A stretch of 64,000 nucleotides of DNA from positions 20,550,667 through 20,614,666 of the forward strand of contig OX326956.1 of assembly GCA_946800325.1 (NCBI GenBank), read 5' to 3'. A program made the translations under genes and the position numbers. Shown here one piece after another: positions 10,140 through 22,398 of this stretch; the stretch's first letter is position 1; every line of letters begins with the position of its first letter. The DNA is from Luzula sylvatica (taxonomy: Eukaryota; Streptophyta; Magnoliopsida; Poales; Juncaceae). The notes below the pieces were generated by a model. That model saw nothing but the letters and a program-made list of their open reading frames with translations. It did not search any database and was not told the origin of the DNA.

Positions 10140-11291
10140 GCAAGTCCAAGAATCTTTCAAGAACACGCAAGAATTACCAAGAACGAACGATAAATTCTCT
10201 ATGATCGATCACCGAATAGAAGCTCACTTCATTCGGTGAATTGGTCTAAACTTCGACGAAGATCGAGTTGCGAGGATTGAGGTGAAGCTTTCTTCATCCG
10301 AATCCGCGCAAGCAAGGAGTCAAGCTTACTCTATTCCACTCGGGAGCTTTCTTCCAATTGGACTTCTTGCAAATCTCGAGTTCACTCAACCGGTACGGAG
10401 CTCACTTCGATTGGCGAGTGGATTGGTACGAAAGGAACACGTTGTGCGAGGCGACTAGCTCACTAGCATCTCGAGGCAACGGAGAAGGCATCCAAGACGA
10501 GACTTGGAGCTCACTTCATCTCTCTAGGTGTTTTCTTTCCTTTTCTTGAAATTCTTGTAGTATTAAATTGAATTGGATTTGTGTAAAGAAGTTAAAGATT
10601 GTGTTGAATCTAGTTTCTTTGTTCTAAATCTTTGTTCTTGCATTCGATCTTTTGCTCTCTTTGTGTTCTTTTGTTGCTCTCTTTTTACTTGCTTTTCAGC
10701 CCCTAATTAACTCATCAAACATTCACAAACCAAATCCCTAATAAAAATAACAAATTCCCAATCCAGGAGATAGTCCGTTATAACGGAAGTTCACCATCCG
10801 TTACAACGGACCTATCGTTAGTCCTTATTCATTTCAGTTTGTTGAACTCCGTTATAACGCAACTTGCTCCGTTGTAACGGACTAGTGTGGATTCCTTCAG
10901 TCAAAGCCTTAACACACAGTCCGTTGTAACGCAACTTGTTCCGCTGTAACGGATTCACCAATCCGTTGTGACGGACCAGCAGCTCCGTTGTAACGGACAC
11001 CCACTTCCGTTGCAACGGACTTATCTCCGTCATAACGGATTAGTGTCCAAAACTCAAAAATTAAATCAATGCACAAGTCCGTTGTAACGGACATTCTTCC
11101 GTTATAACGGACAATTTTCTGGAAAAGTTTCTGTCCATTCTTGCTTGTTTTTGATTCATTATTCGACGCATATACTCCTCGTGGAACGAACTTTCATATA
11201 TTTCCACTATACAACTATATTTTCCAACTTGTTGATTGAATCGGGTTTTCGAATACAACGATAATTTTACACGCCAAAAACCCGTTCATCA
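9549..11291 (+). repeat. 3' long terminal repeat, 1743 bp
   Basis: Nearly identical to 4817-6525. The 34-bp length difference comes mainly from a longer CT run (about 10028-10135) and a longer C run at 9997-10010. TATA box at 9958-9965; MYB-like palindromes at about 10774-11111. It ends at TTCATCA before the AATTC target duplication. Confidence 0.95.
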
Positions 11292-11324
11292 AATTCCCTT
11301 CAAATAAGTTGATAAATATCTAAC

Positions 11325-11529
11325 TGTTATAAATAAAATACAAACAACAAGAAGTGACAAGAGAGAGAAAATTGTCTATTCAATGGATCCCCAACACAAT
11401 GGCCACTACCCTTTTTATATAGTAGAGGGTGTGGTTAGGTCAAAAGAAAAGTTATAATACAAGGAATTAATGCTATAGTAATTAGCCTAATATAATTACA
11501 ATGACATCCATATTATTATGTTTATAACA
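11325..11529 (-). repeat. 3' LTR of the copia-like element, 205 bp
   Basis: Terminal inverted TGTTATAAA / TTTATAACA, an internal TATA box on the minus strand near 11415, and homology of 11426-11529 to 13229-13332. Confidence 0.8.
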
Positions 11530-11541
11530 CTCCCCCTTCGA
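11530..11541 (-). other. Polypurine tract of the copia-like element
   Basis: On the minus strand CGAAGGGGGAG directly precedes the LTR's TGTTATAAAC, the expected plus-strand primer. It fixes the orientation of the element. Confidence 0.75.
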
Positions 11542-12251
11542 TGTCCATATTTCATACGCATAAAAATCTACCTATCTTTTGAAAGTTGCAGATGGTAATG
11601 ATTTGAAAACATCTGCTATGTTATCACATGATCGAATCTGTTGAACATTTATCTAATCATTCCTTTGAAATTCATTCGTCGAAAAGAATTTCAGAAAAAT
11701 ATGTTTTCTTCTATCTCGTTTGATATAACTATTATTTATTTGAGTAATATTTGCAGCATCATTTTCATATGGTCTGATCCCATTATCTTCTTCAAATGAT
11801 CGATTATACTCAAATGTGGTACTTCTGGACCAACAAAAATTTCTCATTATCTTCTAAATTGTTTGATCCCATACAAAGAATCTTTCCATTTTATAGAATA
11901 CATATTTTGATATATTTTGTTGCATGTTCCATCTAACTTTAATCCTTCAAGGATATTTTCATGTAAAAAAAAAAAACATTATCAAGGATCCATACAACAT
12001 TCATGAGACACATTTAGAGTCCTTCAAAGACTTCCAAACTAATGAAAAATTTGAATGTGATTTTATTTTCTCATTTCCTTTTCTTATACATACCCACTTG
12101 TATTTCGTAGGTTGCAAACAATAGTTGTTTGGACTACAGGTCCAAAATTTTCACATTTTTCAAAAAATTAATTCTGCTTGAATTGCTTCCTTTCGTTTTA
12201 AGTCACTTTGATTTTCGGAATTTCTCTTTGGATATTTATTTCATAAAAACC

Positions 12252-12418
12252 TGCCTCGTTAAAACTTTACTAGGTAAAACTCAATGCGACAAAAATCCTA
12301 GTGAAGGAAAAGAGTGCAACATTATTATGTTTCAATGCCTCATAAGATGCCTCGTTAAAAACCTTGCCAGGAAAACCCAGTGGGACAAAACCATGACCAA
12401 GGACAAAAAGAGTGCATT
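12252..12418 (-). repeat. Duplicated copia 3'-untranslated motif
   Basis: Two copies (about 12252-12317 and 12345-12418) of a motif containing, on the plus strand, 'gcctcgttaaaa', '(a)ggaaaacccagtgggacaaaa' and 'agagtgca'. From memory this motif is widespread in plant copia elements between the end of pol and the 3' LTR. The second copy is the better preserved. Confidence 0.65.
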
Positions 12419-13228
12419 GCGTAATATTTCTCTCCCTCAGGGATACAAATATTTTACGACAAATTCAATCTTTCGCATTCGCTGTTTCGAAATCTTTGTA
12501 GCCAGCGACGAGCTAATTTCTTCAGGAAATATTTATTATATTTGTAATCCATGAAAAAAAAATGGTTTCACATTCGATATATTTTACGCCAAATTTATGT
12601 ATTTAGTACTTATCTTTTAGAGCTCTTCGTGAGTTCAAATAATTATAATTAAACACTATTTATTTGTAATAAATACGTATCTGCATATTTGATCATTCAT
12701 ACTGGTATATATATTCTTACTTATTATAACGATTATATCTTATAACTCATATTCTATTCATGCAAAGATCTTTGTTATTTAATATAATATATCTCTCGAG
12801 AGTTTGAATTGTATGCGTCGGGCATACTAAATCCTACGGGAATTTTCATGAATATTGCAACTAAATGAGTCATATGAATAATCTGTTATAATGAATACAA
12901 GACACGATTTTAGTCTTCAGAGACCTTAAAAAAATTAAAATAAATTGAAAAATAAATAAATATAATTTACATCACCATGGTGTTTTTCGGACTTCAGGTC
13001 CATCAATTTCATTTTCATATGTGATTTATGTTATGGCCAATAGTTTTAAATGTCGACATTCCACAATTGATTTAATTTCAGATCCTCGTTTTAATGATTA
13101 TAAATTGAAAGCGCACCCATGCCAACTTTCTAGTAACTATAGTTTCATTTCGGTTCCATATTATTATGCTTATAACTACAATGGCATCCATTATAAATTT
13201 TCATAGTAACTAAAATTGAAAGCGCACC

Positions 13229-13332
13229 AGGGTGTGGTTAGGTCAAAAAAAGAGTTATAATACAAGGAATTAATGCTATAGTAATTACCCTAATATAATT
13301 ACAATTGCATCCACATTATTATGTTTATAATA
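13229..13332 (-). repeat. Truncated 5' LTR of the copia-like element
   Basis: 104 bp collinear with 11426-11529 (shared 'aggaattaatgctatagtaa'). The outer half only; its terminal TAACA is mutated to TAATA. Confidence 0.7.
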
Positions 13333-13459
13333 TTAACGAGTATCGTAGGAATATTGATATTGGATATGACCTAGATCTTTTAAACGATTTTGTTGCAACA
13401 CAAATGATGCACAATTCATTATTTGATAGGTTAGAAAGCCCAAATATTTATGAGAAAAT

Positions 13460-13643
13460 CAGTGATTTAATAGCAACGTAATTGCGTCATCATAGCGCAA
13501 ATCGTAATAAATATTTTTAAATCGCAATACCGCAACCTACTAAATAGCGTCACAATATTACCGCAATATCGCGCAATATCGGTGATCATATGTTAATTAC
13601 AGTTCAAGTGCAATAAACCGCTATATCGCAATTTAAAACATTG
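13460..13643. mobile_element. hAT-like MITE, 184 bp
   Basis: The left end CAGTGATTTAATAGC and the right end (reverse complement CAATGTTTTAAATTGCG) are imperfect inverted repeats of the same CARTG...TTTAAAT type as the element at 553-1506. Flanks GAGAAAAT (13452-13459) and GAGAAAAC (13644-13651) match 7/8 as an 8-bp target duplication. The uninterrupted form 'cccaaatatttctgagaaaa' occurs at 16980-16999. The interior carries GCAATATCGC-type short repeats. Confidence 0.78.
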
Positions 13644-15800
13644 GAGAAAACTATTGGGCCTATTTTAATACATGCATCCGAAATTTATGTCCTCTTTGTA
13701 TTATTTGGTCACTTTTTAATTTTAGTTTATAACTTCGATTTTGATGAAATTTGCAAAGAAAATATCATTTGATACAGAAACACAATTAAAAAAAATTTCT
13801 GGTTATGCATTTGTTTAGAGTATTGCTAATTCATAATAGGGCACAAATGCATCTTACTCCATATGATGGAACATCCAACCAGGGTTCCAGAGAGGAACTT
13901 TTTGTCCTTTTTCTTGACCTGCTTGAAAAAAAAAAATTGTTAACCCCCACAATGAAAAATAAAATTTGTTGTTCTCCAAAAAAAAAAAACAACAATAAAA
14001 TTAAATTTTCTTTGACAATATGTAAATTGTGATATATCAACATGTTAAATCATTTGTGTAATCATTCTATCATTGAATAATATTATCTAAATATGAACTC
14101 TTAGTAGATTAATTTGAATGTATGTAATCAATTCATAATAAACTACAAGAAATTTGAATTTGTTCCAAAAAGAAAATAATTAATTTTTTTTGACAACATA
14201 CGTAATCATGATATATGCTGAAATATTGATACAACATCATTCCAATACCAAATAATATTTTTTAAAAATTATATAAACTCTATTGACAATTTGATATAAT
14301 TTTTAATTCAACAAGAAATATGACATGAAATAGATCAGGACAATAATATTAATATCATAATAACAATAAGATATGGTTATATGTATACATGTTTGGCGTC
14401 TCCTTAAAAAAAAAAGGTACGATTTCTGAAAAGTCAGAGAGGCAGCGATCGGGAGACGCATCTAATTGACGGAAGTGTCGATTAACGGAAAGTGAGAGGA
14501 TCGATAATTTATTGGTACAAATCATGTGACACAACGACCATTTTTGAGATTGTGAAAAATTAAGTAGCGGAATTAACATCCTATAATATATATCTAATTC
14601 TGAGAAAAATATTTTGACTTCTTCCGATATCTTAATAAATTTATTTTCTTATTCGGGTGTAAAGCAACATGGCGTGATTAATTTCAGTAGTAGCAGAATA
14701 AAACTTGATCGAATGCCTATTCATATATAGCTAATTAGAAGACATGCTATCTTTTCAGCGAAGAGATGATTAACTTGTGACAGGAGCATAAATATTGCAT
14801 GATATAACTGTCAATTAAGCATGTATTATTTTTAACACTAAAATACGATAGGAAGCGGGTCTTGTCCAAATGACTTTGTACAAGATTGTGTCCAAAGTCA
14901 TCTCACAACCATTCGATACTCCTTTGAATTTTTCAAGATTACAAAAAATCATTAATGTCCAAAAAAATCATATTAATTATTCATATTTTTTGGTGAAAAT
15001 TTTGATAACTCATGTAATTTTATTTTATATTATCAAATATTAAAAAAATTTGATTGAAATTTTTCTCCCTTTAAAGAGTGGATGTTTTTGAGCTCTCACA
15101 TTGAGCCATCTCATCTTTGATTTTCTATCACACATATTAAAATAAATTCTTTGATTTTCATATTGATTTTATGATATTTTTTCTGTAAACATAACAAATA
15201 ACAATTAATAAGTGAATCCACAATTTTTTTATCTAATACAAACAATTACATTAAAAATCCCACATTTAGCCACCTCATCTTTTTGACTTTCTATCACACA
15301 TTATATAATTTCCATATTTATTTTATGATTTGATTATATCCATTAATTTATATCATATTTTACCCATTTAATCATTTAAAAATTTATTTTATGATCTTTA
15401 TATCATGTTCTACCTTAATTATATTAATATTTATATCATGTTTTCATATTTATTGTATGATTTCATATTTATTTTGTGATTTGATATTCATTAATTTATA
15501 TCATGCTTTACGCATTGAATAATTTTTTCATATGTGTTTTGGGCGATTTATTAATTTATTTTATGATATGATTTCATATTTATTTTGTGATTTCATTTAT
15601 TTATATCATGCTTTGCGCATTTAATAATTTTCATATTTTTTTTGTGATATTCATTAATTTATTTTATGATATTATATCAAATTACACATTTAATAATTTT
15701 TATATTGATTTTATGATATTTTTTCTGTAAACATAACAAATACCAATTAATAAGTGAATAGACAATTTCTTATCTAATACAAACAATTACATTAAAAATT

Positions 15801-15828
15801 CGCAGCGAAGCGCGGACAAATTTCCTAG
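15801..15828 (+). mobile_element. Helitron 3' terminus inside segmental copy I
   Basis: CGCAGCGAAGCGCG (15801-15814) followed by CTAG (15825-15828) and T. The same GCAGCGAAGCGCG core ends the Helitrons at 49368 and 51645. A 3'-proximal block (about 15700-15800) is duplicated at 15145-15255, sharing 'tttctgtaaacataacaaat' and 'ctaatacaaacaattacatt'. The 5' end was not located. Confidence 0.7.
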
Positions 15829-16199
15829 TTATATTAAAGTCTTATAATTTTGAAAGACTTTGGACGAAATCTCCGGACCCAATGCGATCTCCTCAAAACG
15901 GTGCATAAATGATCCATTAGCGAAGTCCTTGATATAGACTCTCAAAGTGTTACAATTTTGACTTTCAATAGAAAAACTTAAATTAATATTCATATTTCAT
16001 GAAAATTTTCTTATTTTACGCTTCTATATTGTGTTAAATGATGTTAATTTGAAAAACAATATATGGGAAGGAACGTAAGTTTTTTCCTAGATTTTAACTT
16101 TATATTTAACATTTAAGTGGAAATATGACATAAATAATTACAATGTGATAGACAAGTCTAACCTTTAAAAAGTGATAAATTTCTCATAAAATTAAACTA

Positions 16200-16335
16200 C
16201 ATACAAAAGGACCAAAATGTAAATAAACCAAAAAAAATGACCAAAATATAAAATAAGAAAAAAGGACCAAAATGTAAAAAAGGACCAAAATGTAAATAAA
16301 TAAATAAAAAGACCAAAATATCAAGGAGGTGATGT
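16200..16335. repeat. Degenerate 'ggaccaaaatgtaaat' minisatellite
   Basis: Five or so copies of AAGGACCAAAATGTAAAT-like units, the same motif that fills the Helitron at 23010-23603. Followed by 'gaggtgatgttgcctcatg', so it is probably the 5'-terminal part of a related minus-strand Helitron whose outer end is near 16898. Confidence 0.6.
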
Positions 16336-16346
16336 TGCCTCATGCA

Positions 16347-16846
16347 TAGTCAGTCATTCGGGATACGGCAATAATACGATATGAGATACGTTCGTGTATA
16401 ATTCGGATAGTGCGTTTTTCAATACGACAAAAAATTCGGACCTAAAAAACGTGAACTGGTAATATTCATATTCGTATAGGTTCGTGTATAATACGATTTT
16501 TATTAAAAATTCGGTTTAAAAAATTCGGCAAAATATAATATCGTGAAGTTCGCGTATTTTTCAAACTTCGTATAATTCGTGTGTTATTCGCGAACTATTC
16601 GTGAATTGACTAACTTAAATCATGATATGACTCATGTAACTTCGAAATTACAATACATAGAAACAATTAAAAATTCCTAATTTGAAAAATTCGGCAAAAG
16701 ATCACTGAATTCGGCAAAAAATCGGCCGAATATCTTTTGGCCATAAAATTCGCGAATATTTCCGAATCACTGAATTGGATACGCAAAGTTCGCGTATTTT
16801 TCAAAATTCGTATAATTCGTGTATTATTCGCGAATTGACTAACTTA
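16347..16846. mobile_element. TIR element (Mutator-like MITE), about 500 bp
   Basis: Flanked by a 12-bp direct repeat TGCCTCATGCAT (16336-16347 and 16847-16858), of which at least 9 bp is probably the target duplication. Ends are imperfect inverted repeats (left AGTCAGTCATTCGGGATA; right, reverse complement, AAGTTAGTCAATTCGCGAAT). The interior is packed with TTCGTATA / TTCGCGAA motifs. No ORF. Confidence 0.7.
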
Positions 16847-18220
16847 TGCCTCATGCATGATCAAGAATTTTGTTTACTTTATATATAAGATAGAATGTAA
16901 CACGAAACTATTTAAGACCAAATGGAATTTTTTTTGTGGACTAAATTCATTATTTTCTATTTTGGTTGGGCTACTCAGCCCAAATATTTCTGAGAAAAAG
17001 CCTTTGACAAATTGTCCGTAATATAATTCCACTTTATCCCTATTTATATAATTATATTGTATATATTAAAAATATTTTCAACAAAAGTGTGGCTCCTGAT
17101 TATTTTTAACATTTCTATTTATGTAAATAAAAGGAAAACAAGAATACACATGTATCGTAGTCAATCTATAATAAAATACCAGAAAACAATTAATTTGCAC
17201 CGAGAAAACAACAATAAAATTTAAAATATTTTGACCAGATGTAAATTTTGAAACATTAATATGTTAAATTATTTGTGTAATCATTGTATCATTGAATAAT
17301 ATTATCTAAACATGAACTGTTATTGGATTAGATTTTCAAAATACGTAATCAATCTAAAATAAAATACAAGAAATATAAATTTGTTGAAAATAAATAATTT
17401 CTATGACAACGTATGAATCATGATATATGCTAAATTATCAATACAATATCATTTTAACATTAAATTATACATTTTTTAAGATTATATAAACTCTAATGAC
17501 AATTTGAGATAATTTGTAAATCGACAAGTAATATGACTAATATCAATTTTGGACAATAATATTAATATCATAATAACAATATTTTTAAAAAGAAAGGGAT
17601 GATTTAAAAAAGGCGAAAAGACGTTGATTGAGAGAATCTATAATTTATTGGTGCAAATGAGTTGACGCGGGGGAAAGAAAAAAGAAATTGAAAAAATTGA
17701 CGTAGGGAGATCGGTATCATATACTATATATCTAATTCAGAAGAAAATATTTTGACTTCCTCCAATATTTCAATAAATTTATTTTCTTATTTGAGAGTGA
17801 ATCAACATGGCATGATTATTATAAGGAATACCACTGAAAAACTTGATTTATTAATGCCTGCTCATATATAATAGGTGATTAGAAGACATGCCATCTTCTC
17901 TCGAAAGAGATGATTTACGTGTGACCTCAAAGCATATGTTATGCATGATAAAACTATATCAGTTAAACATGAATTATTTTTTAACAGTAAAACGCGATCT
18001 CATCAAAGTGGTGCAGAAATGCTCCATTTGTGAATAGAATGAGAAAAGTAAGCATAGATGGAGAGTAGTAAAAAAATAACAAAAAAGTAAAATGTAAAAA
18101 GGAAAAGTTATATACAGAATTATTGAATAGAATGTGAGAATACAAAAATCCTAAATACAAAAATATATATAGGTTCTCTTTAAATTCTACACTAATTGAT
18201 GTATGGACCATTAATAATAA

Positions 18221-18445
18221 GAGAATTCTTGAAAAAATCCTAAATTTTTTTGAGAATTATGAAATCCGTAGATTCTCTCAAAAAATTCCTATATTTGCTA
18301 TGTCCTCCAAAAATCTTATAACATTTTGAGATTCTCTCTAAAATCCCTAATTTTTTGTTATGTTTTTAAAAGTGACTATCATGTCTGCATATTTTATTTT
18401 GTAAATCATCATAATTTAACAAATAATACATCACTATGAAAATAT
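18221..18445. mobile_element. Fragment (left arm) of the GGGGAATTCTTC MITE family
   Basis: Starts 'gagaattcttgaaaaaatcc' and follows the left arm of the MITEs at 4090 and 56498 through 'attctctc', 'ttgttatgttttt' and the 'aataatacat' zone, then stops. No right arm is found, so it is a truncated copy. Confidence 0.65.
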
Positions 18446-18617
18446 TATATAAATACAAAAATCATAAATACAACGAAGAGAGAATCTCATATAGTTGATT
18501 ATATTCACCCGTTGTTTGTCATAAGTAAAAATATATTTGTTTTCTCTTTAAATTTTTCCACGCCAGTTAATATGTTAACAATTAATAATAACCAAACAAA
18601 TAAGACCTACATGTATG

Positions 18618-19215
18618 TGTTGGGGCGGCGGCAACGATCCGGCTCCGCCCCGTGAATAAAATAATTTAATTTGCCCGTACAAACGGACCGTAATAACTAT
18701 GTGAATTCAACCAAATAATCTTAATCAAAACCGTACCTTAACCGTATGCGGAAGCGTATGAAATCCGTCCGAATTGATGTCGCGTCATCACCGTTGTTGC
18801 ATCCATGAACCCTTAGTTGCAAGAATGGAATTCCAAATATTTTATGATGTCCAATTTAGAGTCCTTTTGTTTTTCTCTAATGGATCTCTCTCTCTAATCT
18901 TAATGGGGCAGATTTAAGAATGGATTTTCATCATCATATGTACTTGGGACCAATTTGCTTTTATAGCCACAAGACATCTTTTCACAAAGACGTACCTTTT
19001 GGGCTCCCTAATGTGGATTTTCTAATTCAGCCCATCATAGAAAATAGAAGCACCACCCACAATATTCTACACATTAAAGGCCCACAACATAATTGACACA
19101 TTTAATGCTTAATTTATTAACTAAAATTGATCACTAAATTGTAAGCATTCAAATGACAATATTACAACACATAATATTTTACATATAAGTCCAATGTTGA
19201 AATAATGTTCCAACA
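18618..19215 (-). mobile_element. Solo LTR of a copia-type retrotransposon, 598 bp
   Basis: Begins TGTTGGGG and ends CCAACA on the plus strand, and is flanked by a perfect 5-bp target duplication GTATG (18613-18617 and 19216-19220). Read on the minus strand it starts TGTTGGAACATT and has a TATA box (GGCTATAAAAGC, near 18960), so the minus strand is the transcribed one. A single LTR with intact target duplication is the product of recombination between two LTRs. Confidence 0.88.
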
Positions 19216-19560
19216 GTATGCAATCAGAATGTACGTAGAATCATTTTACAATGTTGATTCTTGAGTATTATGAACAAAGCCAATGATATAAATCCTCAAT
19301 ACAAAATTAAATCAATATTCATATTTCACAACAAAAATTTGGTTAACATACACATATCATATGTATTGTCCTAAATGATGTTAATTTTAAAGAAAAAATT
19401 ATATGGGAAGGAAGGTATTTGCTTGTTCCTTCAATAATTTGAACTTTATATTCAAGTGGAAATCTGACACGAGTAATTGCAATGCGGATAGATAAGTTTA
19501 ACCTTTAAAAAGTTATAAAGTTTCTGATAAGATAATATCTAACACGAAACTATATAGGGA

Positions 19561-20703
19561 ATTTCAAATTCAAGAGGTCAAAGATGAATGACGTTTTAAT
19601 TAATTTTTTTGTGACTTGTATGAACTTTCTTACTTAACACGGCTGAGTACCTTTCAAGCGTACATTTTTTTTTCTTCTATTATGTCTTGAATAATGGCTA
19701 CTTACATAGAATGTACCAAAATAAAAGTGCAAACAAATAAATAAAGGAAATGAATGCGATCACAGTCAGAAAAATGTTAATTTAACAAAAAAGTGATGAT
19801 GTAAGTATGTAAGAAAATGTAATGTTTTCCTACCAAGAAAGAACAAATGTGCTTATCCAATTGTGACCTTATTATGCCATTCTTTTTTTTTCGACAAACA
19901 ATGCCTAAATTTTGTGACAAAGATAATATAACTATAAAAAATCAGTGATTAATCAATTGTTTAAATTGTGTCATATATAATGATTCATTGGTTAAAATGA
20001 ATATAATTATGTGGAATAAAAAAAATTATCCAAAGTTGAGTCCAAAATAATGGAGTCAGTAAATTTGACGTATGATGAGTAGTTATGTAAGATACAAAAT
20101 TTGAAACTATTACAAACCAGAGTTCATATTTAAATGCACCATCTTTTCACCTTTCTCCGTTGGAAGCTCTAGAGACGACGGCTACGATCAAATCCGAGAG
20201 TGCATTTTGGATATGTCAGTTATGTTAAAATTATTTGAAGCCCCTTAATTCACGGAGTTCATTGGGATCTGCCAGTCATGTTATGGTCGAAGTAATAATA
20301 ATGGTGATGTGGTCGAATTGGGAGATGCTATAGCCGTATTATCGCGGACCAATCAATAGGAGAACCATAAAATCAATTCACTTTAAGAGCTTTTCATACT
20401 GACGGGTTTTTTTTTTTTTTTTTTAAGAATTTTCGAGACGGCTTTATTGTCCCACTTCCAAAAAATTTATTTTTTTCTTTCTATAAATACACTGTTTATT
20501 ACATTCAAGTCATATGATAAAAATACTATAACCTATTATCTATTTATTTACACATTTGGCCTTAAAGAATATCGGCCCAGTCCTCCTACAATCTACTCAA
20601 AAAGCAAACACCAAGCAGATCGTGTCATCTTCCTCATCCCCTTCAATATTCACTTCACACTTCACACTTCACCGAGCTCAAGTTGTGGGTCAGAGCTCGA
20701 TCA
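19561..20703. other. Intergenic DNA, no gene recognised
   Basis: AT-rich, with a more GC-balanced stretch at 20140-20350 ('ggaagctctagagacgacgg', 'ttattatcgcggacc' type) that could be old exon or promoter debris. No frame stays open usefully and no family is recognised. Confidence 0.5.
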
Positions 20704-20711
20704 CCCTCATA

Positions 20712-21210
20712 CTATGTTGCACGGATACGGATACGAGTATCGTATCCGACACGATACAGATACGACGATACGGTAGTTTTCAAAAATACATAGGATACGA
20801 TACGGCCATTATATATAATATTTTATTATTTTATTAATTATAATTTATTTATTTAATATTTTATATAATGTACATTTGACATAAAATATCTTAAAAGTTT
20901 GTTTTAACATAAATAACTTCTTATTAAGTAAATGTTTATTTTGTTTGATTATTTATTTATATGTATTACTCATTTATTTCGATTTCAAATTTCTATTTTT
21001 ATTTTTCAAATACATTTGTGTATACGTTAGAAGTATCCGACAAGTATCCGGAAGTATCCGAGAAGTATCCGCTATTATTTTGAAATAAAATATTCGGATA
21101 CGTCACGTGGAGTATCCGATACGTATCCGACGAGTATCCGACGAGTACCAGTATCCGATACGGCATCCGATACGATACGGCTTGATTTTTGAAGTATCCG
21201 CGCAACATAG
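20712..21210. mobile_element. TIR element with 8-bp target duplication (hAT-like), 499 bp, copy 1
   Basis: Flanked by a perfect 8-bp duplication CCCTCATA (20704-20711 and 21211-21218). Ends are inverted CTATGTTGCRCGGATAC. Both subterminal zones consist of dense GTATCCG / CGGATAC repeats around an AT-rich core, and there is no transposase. Copy 2 (24354-24849) lies in the opposite orientation. An 8-bp duplication points to hAT, but the CTATGTTG tip is not the classical hAT end. Confidence 0.9.
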
Positions 21211-21940
21211 CCCTCATAGTTTCGTCCAATTTCCTCCACGCGATCTCAATTGTTTGGTGAAGTTTTTCTCAATTGCTCGAGTATTGACATGTGATCATAT
21301 TTTTATAACTTATCTTAGTATAATTACGTACATATTTCATAACTGTTTTAAATTATGTTATCAAATAACTTTTATTTTTTATTTTTTATCAAATATTAGT
21401 AATTTAGTAGCATTGCAAAATAATACTTTAAAGTATAATACGGTTTTAGAAAGTCAAAAAGACATGACATAAATGTTACATTATTGTCATGCACACATTT
21501 TACTTAATTATTCCATCGTGACATTTTGTGATAACATATTTATAATAAAATTTCATTCGATACAAAAACACAATCAAAAATATCATTAAATATTAAATAT
21601 TTCTGGTTATACATTTGTGTAGAGTATATTTTACATACTAATTCATAATAGATCACAAATGTATCTTAGTCCGTATGATGGCAAAGACGTAAATTGTTGT
21701 CTTTTTTCTTTACCTGCTTGAAAAAAAAATATTGTTAACCTCCATAATGAAAAATACAAATTATTGTTCTCCAAAAAAAAATAACAACAAAATTAAATTT
21801 TCTTTGACAAGATGTAAATTGTGATATATCATCATGTTAAATCATTTGTGTAATCATTCTATCATTGAATAATATTATCTAAATATGAACTCTTATTATA
21901 TTTTGAAAGTATGCAATCAATTCATAATAAAATATAATAA

Positions 21941-22398
21941 ACAAGCTCCTACATTTTGAAATTGTTCTGTTCTTATAAATTCAGCTAGTCTCTATTATTT
22001 ATTTGGGTCTAACATAGTTATATAATTTATTTTTTTGATAATAAATAAGAAAATCTCATATGTCCACCATTCATTGATGTTAATGAGAATTAATTTCATA
22101 ATCTTTGGCAACATATGATTTTTTGTGTATGACACTCAACCAACTTGGATATGAGTTATATAATTTATTTTAGTGGTTAATTAGCAAATTTTAAATTTTT
22201 TGATCATAGAGAGTCATAGTGCTTGGTTCTTTTTTGCATTTGTATTTCTAATTTTATTTGCAATGTTTGAGAAACTAATATATGCTTTTTTATTCTTCTC
22301 TTTCAAAGGTTTTTTCATTTTAGTCATAGTGCTTGGTTCTTTTTTGCATTTGTGTTTCTTGTGAGTTTGTAACAATATCATTGTAATGTTGTGAATCA
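21941..22398. other. Insert between the halves of segmental copy III, no gene
   Basis: AT-rich. A ~35-bp phrase ('agtcatagtgcttggttctt' plus 'ttttgcatttgt') is present twice, at 22211 and 22323. No coding sequence or RNA gene recognised. Confidence 0.5.

Larger units (their letters stand above)
4817..11291 (+). mobile_element. Complete non-autonomous LTR retrotransposon (Ty3/gypsy type), 6.5 kb
   Basis: Long terminal repeats at 4817-6525 and 9549-11291 both begin TGATAAGAGG and end TTCATCA. A perfect 5-bp target duplication AATTC flanks the element (4812-4816 and 11292-11296). A primer-binding site follows the 5' LTR by two bases and a purine-rich tract precedes the 3' LTR. The 3-kb interior holds one 362-codon ORF plus a short one, and no protease, reverse transcriptase, RNase H or integrase. 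It therefore depends on an autonomous partner. The tRNA-Asp-type primer site and the AAGTATGGGGG tract fit the Athila/Tat branch of plant gypsy elements. By eye the LTRs differ by about a dozen substitutions plus CT-run length, so the insertion is young. Confidence 0.95.
11325..13332 (-). mobile_element. Decayed copia-type LTR retrotransposon, minus strand
   Basis: Read on the minus strand, 11325-11529 is a 205-bp LTR (TGTTATAAAC...TTTATAACA) with a TATA box (ctatataaaaag). It is preceded by a polypurine tract, so it is the 3' LTR. A 104-bp piece of the same LTR (13229-13332) ends the element on the right as a truncated 5' LTR. Flanks CTAAC (11320-11324) and TTAAC (13333-13337) match 4/5 as a target duplication. 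The interior keeps a copia-type 3' untranslated motif (12252-12418) but no pol. ORFs here such as 12129-12554 are not genes. Confidence 0.75.
13425..16930. repeat. Segmental repeat, copy I
   Basis: Non-coding segment whose parts recur in the same order at 16960-19560 (copy II) and 21540-24930 (copy III). Shared landmarks are 'cccaaatattt.tgagaaaa', 'cataatagggcacaaatgca', 'aatcatttgtgtaatcattct', 'gacaacatacgtaatcatga', 'gaagacatgctatctt' and 'gcgatctcctcaaa'. Copy I is interrupted by the hAT MITE (13460-13643), a Helitron-bearing insert (about 14852-15880) and a MITE (16347-16846). No gene recognised; it may be an old large transposon. Confidence 0.65.
16960..19560. repeat. Segmental repeat, copy II
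   Basis: Second diverged copy of the segment at 13425-16930, collinear from 'cccaaatatttctgagaaaa' (16980) through 'gaagacatgccatctt' (17882) to 'acctttaaaaagttata' (19501). Interrupted by the solo LTR at 18618-19215 and a MITE arm at 18221-18445. No gene. Confidence 0.65.

Noticed and set aside
9671..10204. 177-aa and 162-aa ORFs in the LTRs (also 4939-5427)
   Set aside because: Ser-Leu tails come from the CT microsatellite; they lie upstream of or across the LTR TATA box and differ between the two LTRs only by repeat length.
12129..12554. 141-aa ORF
   Set aside because: Lies on the wrong strand in the copia-like element's 3' untranslated region and spans its duplicated non-coding motif.
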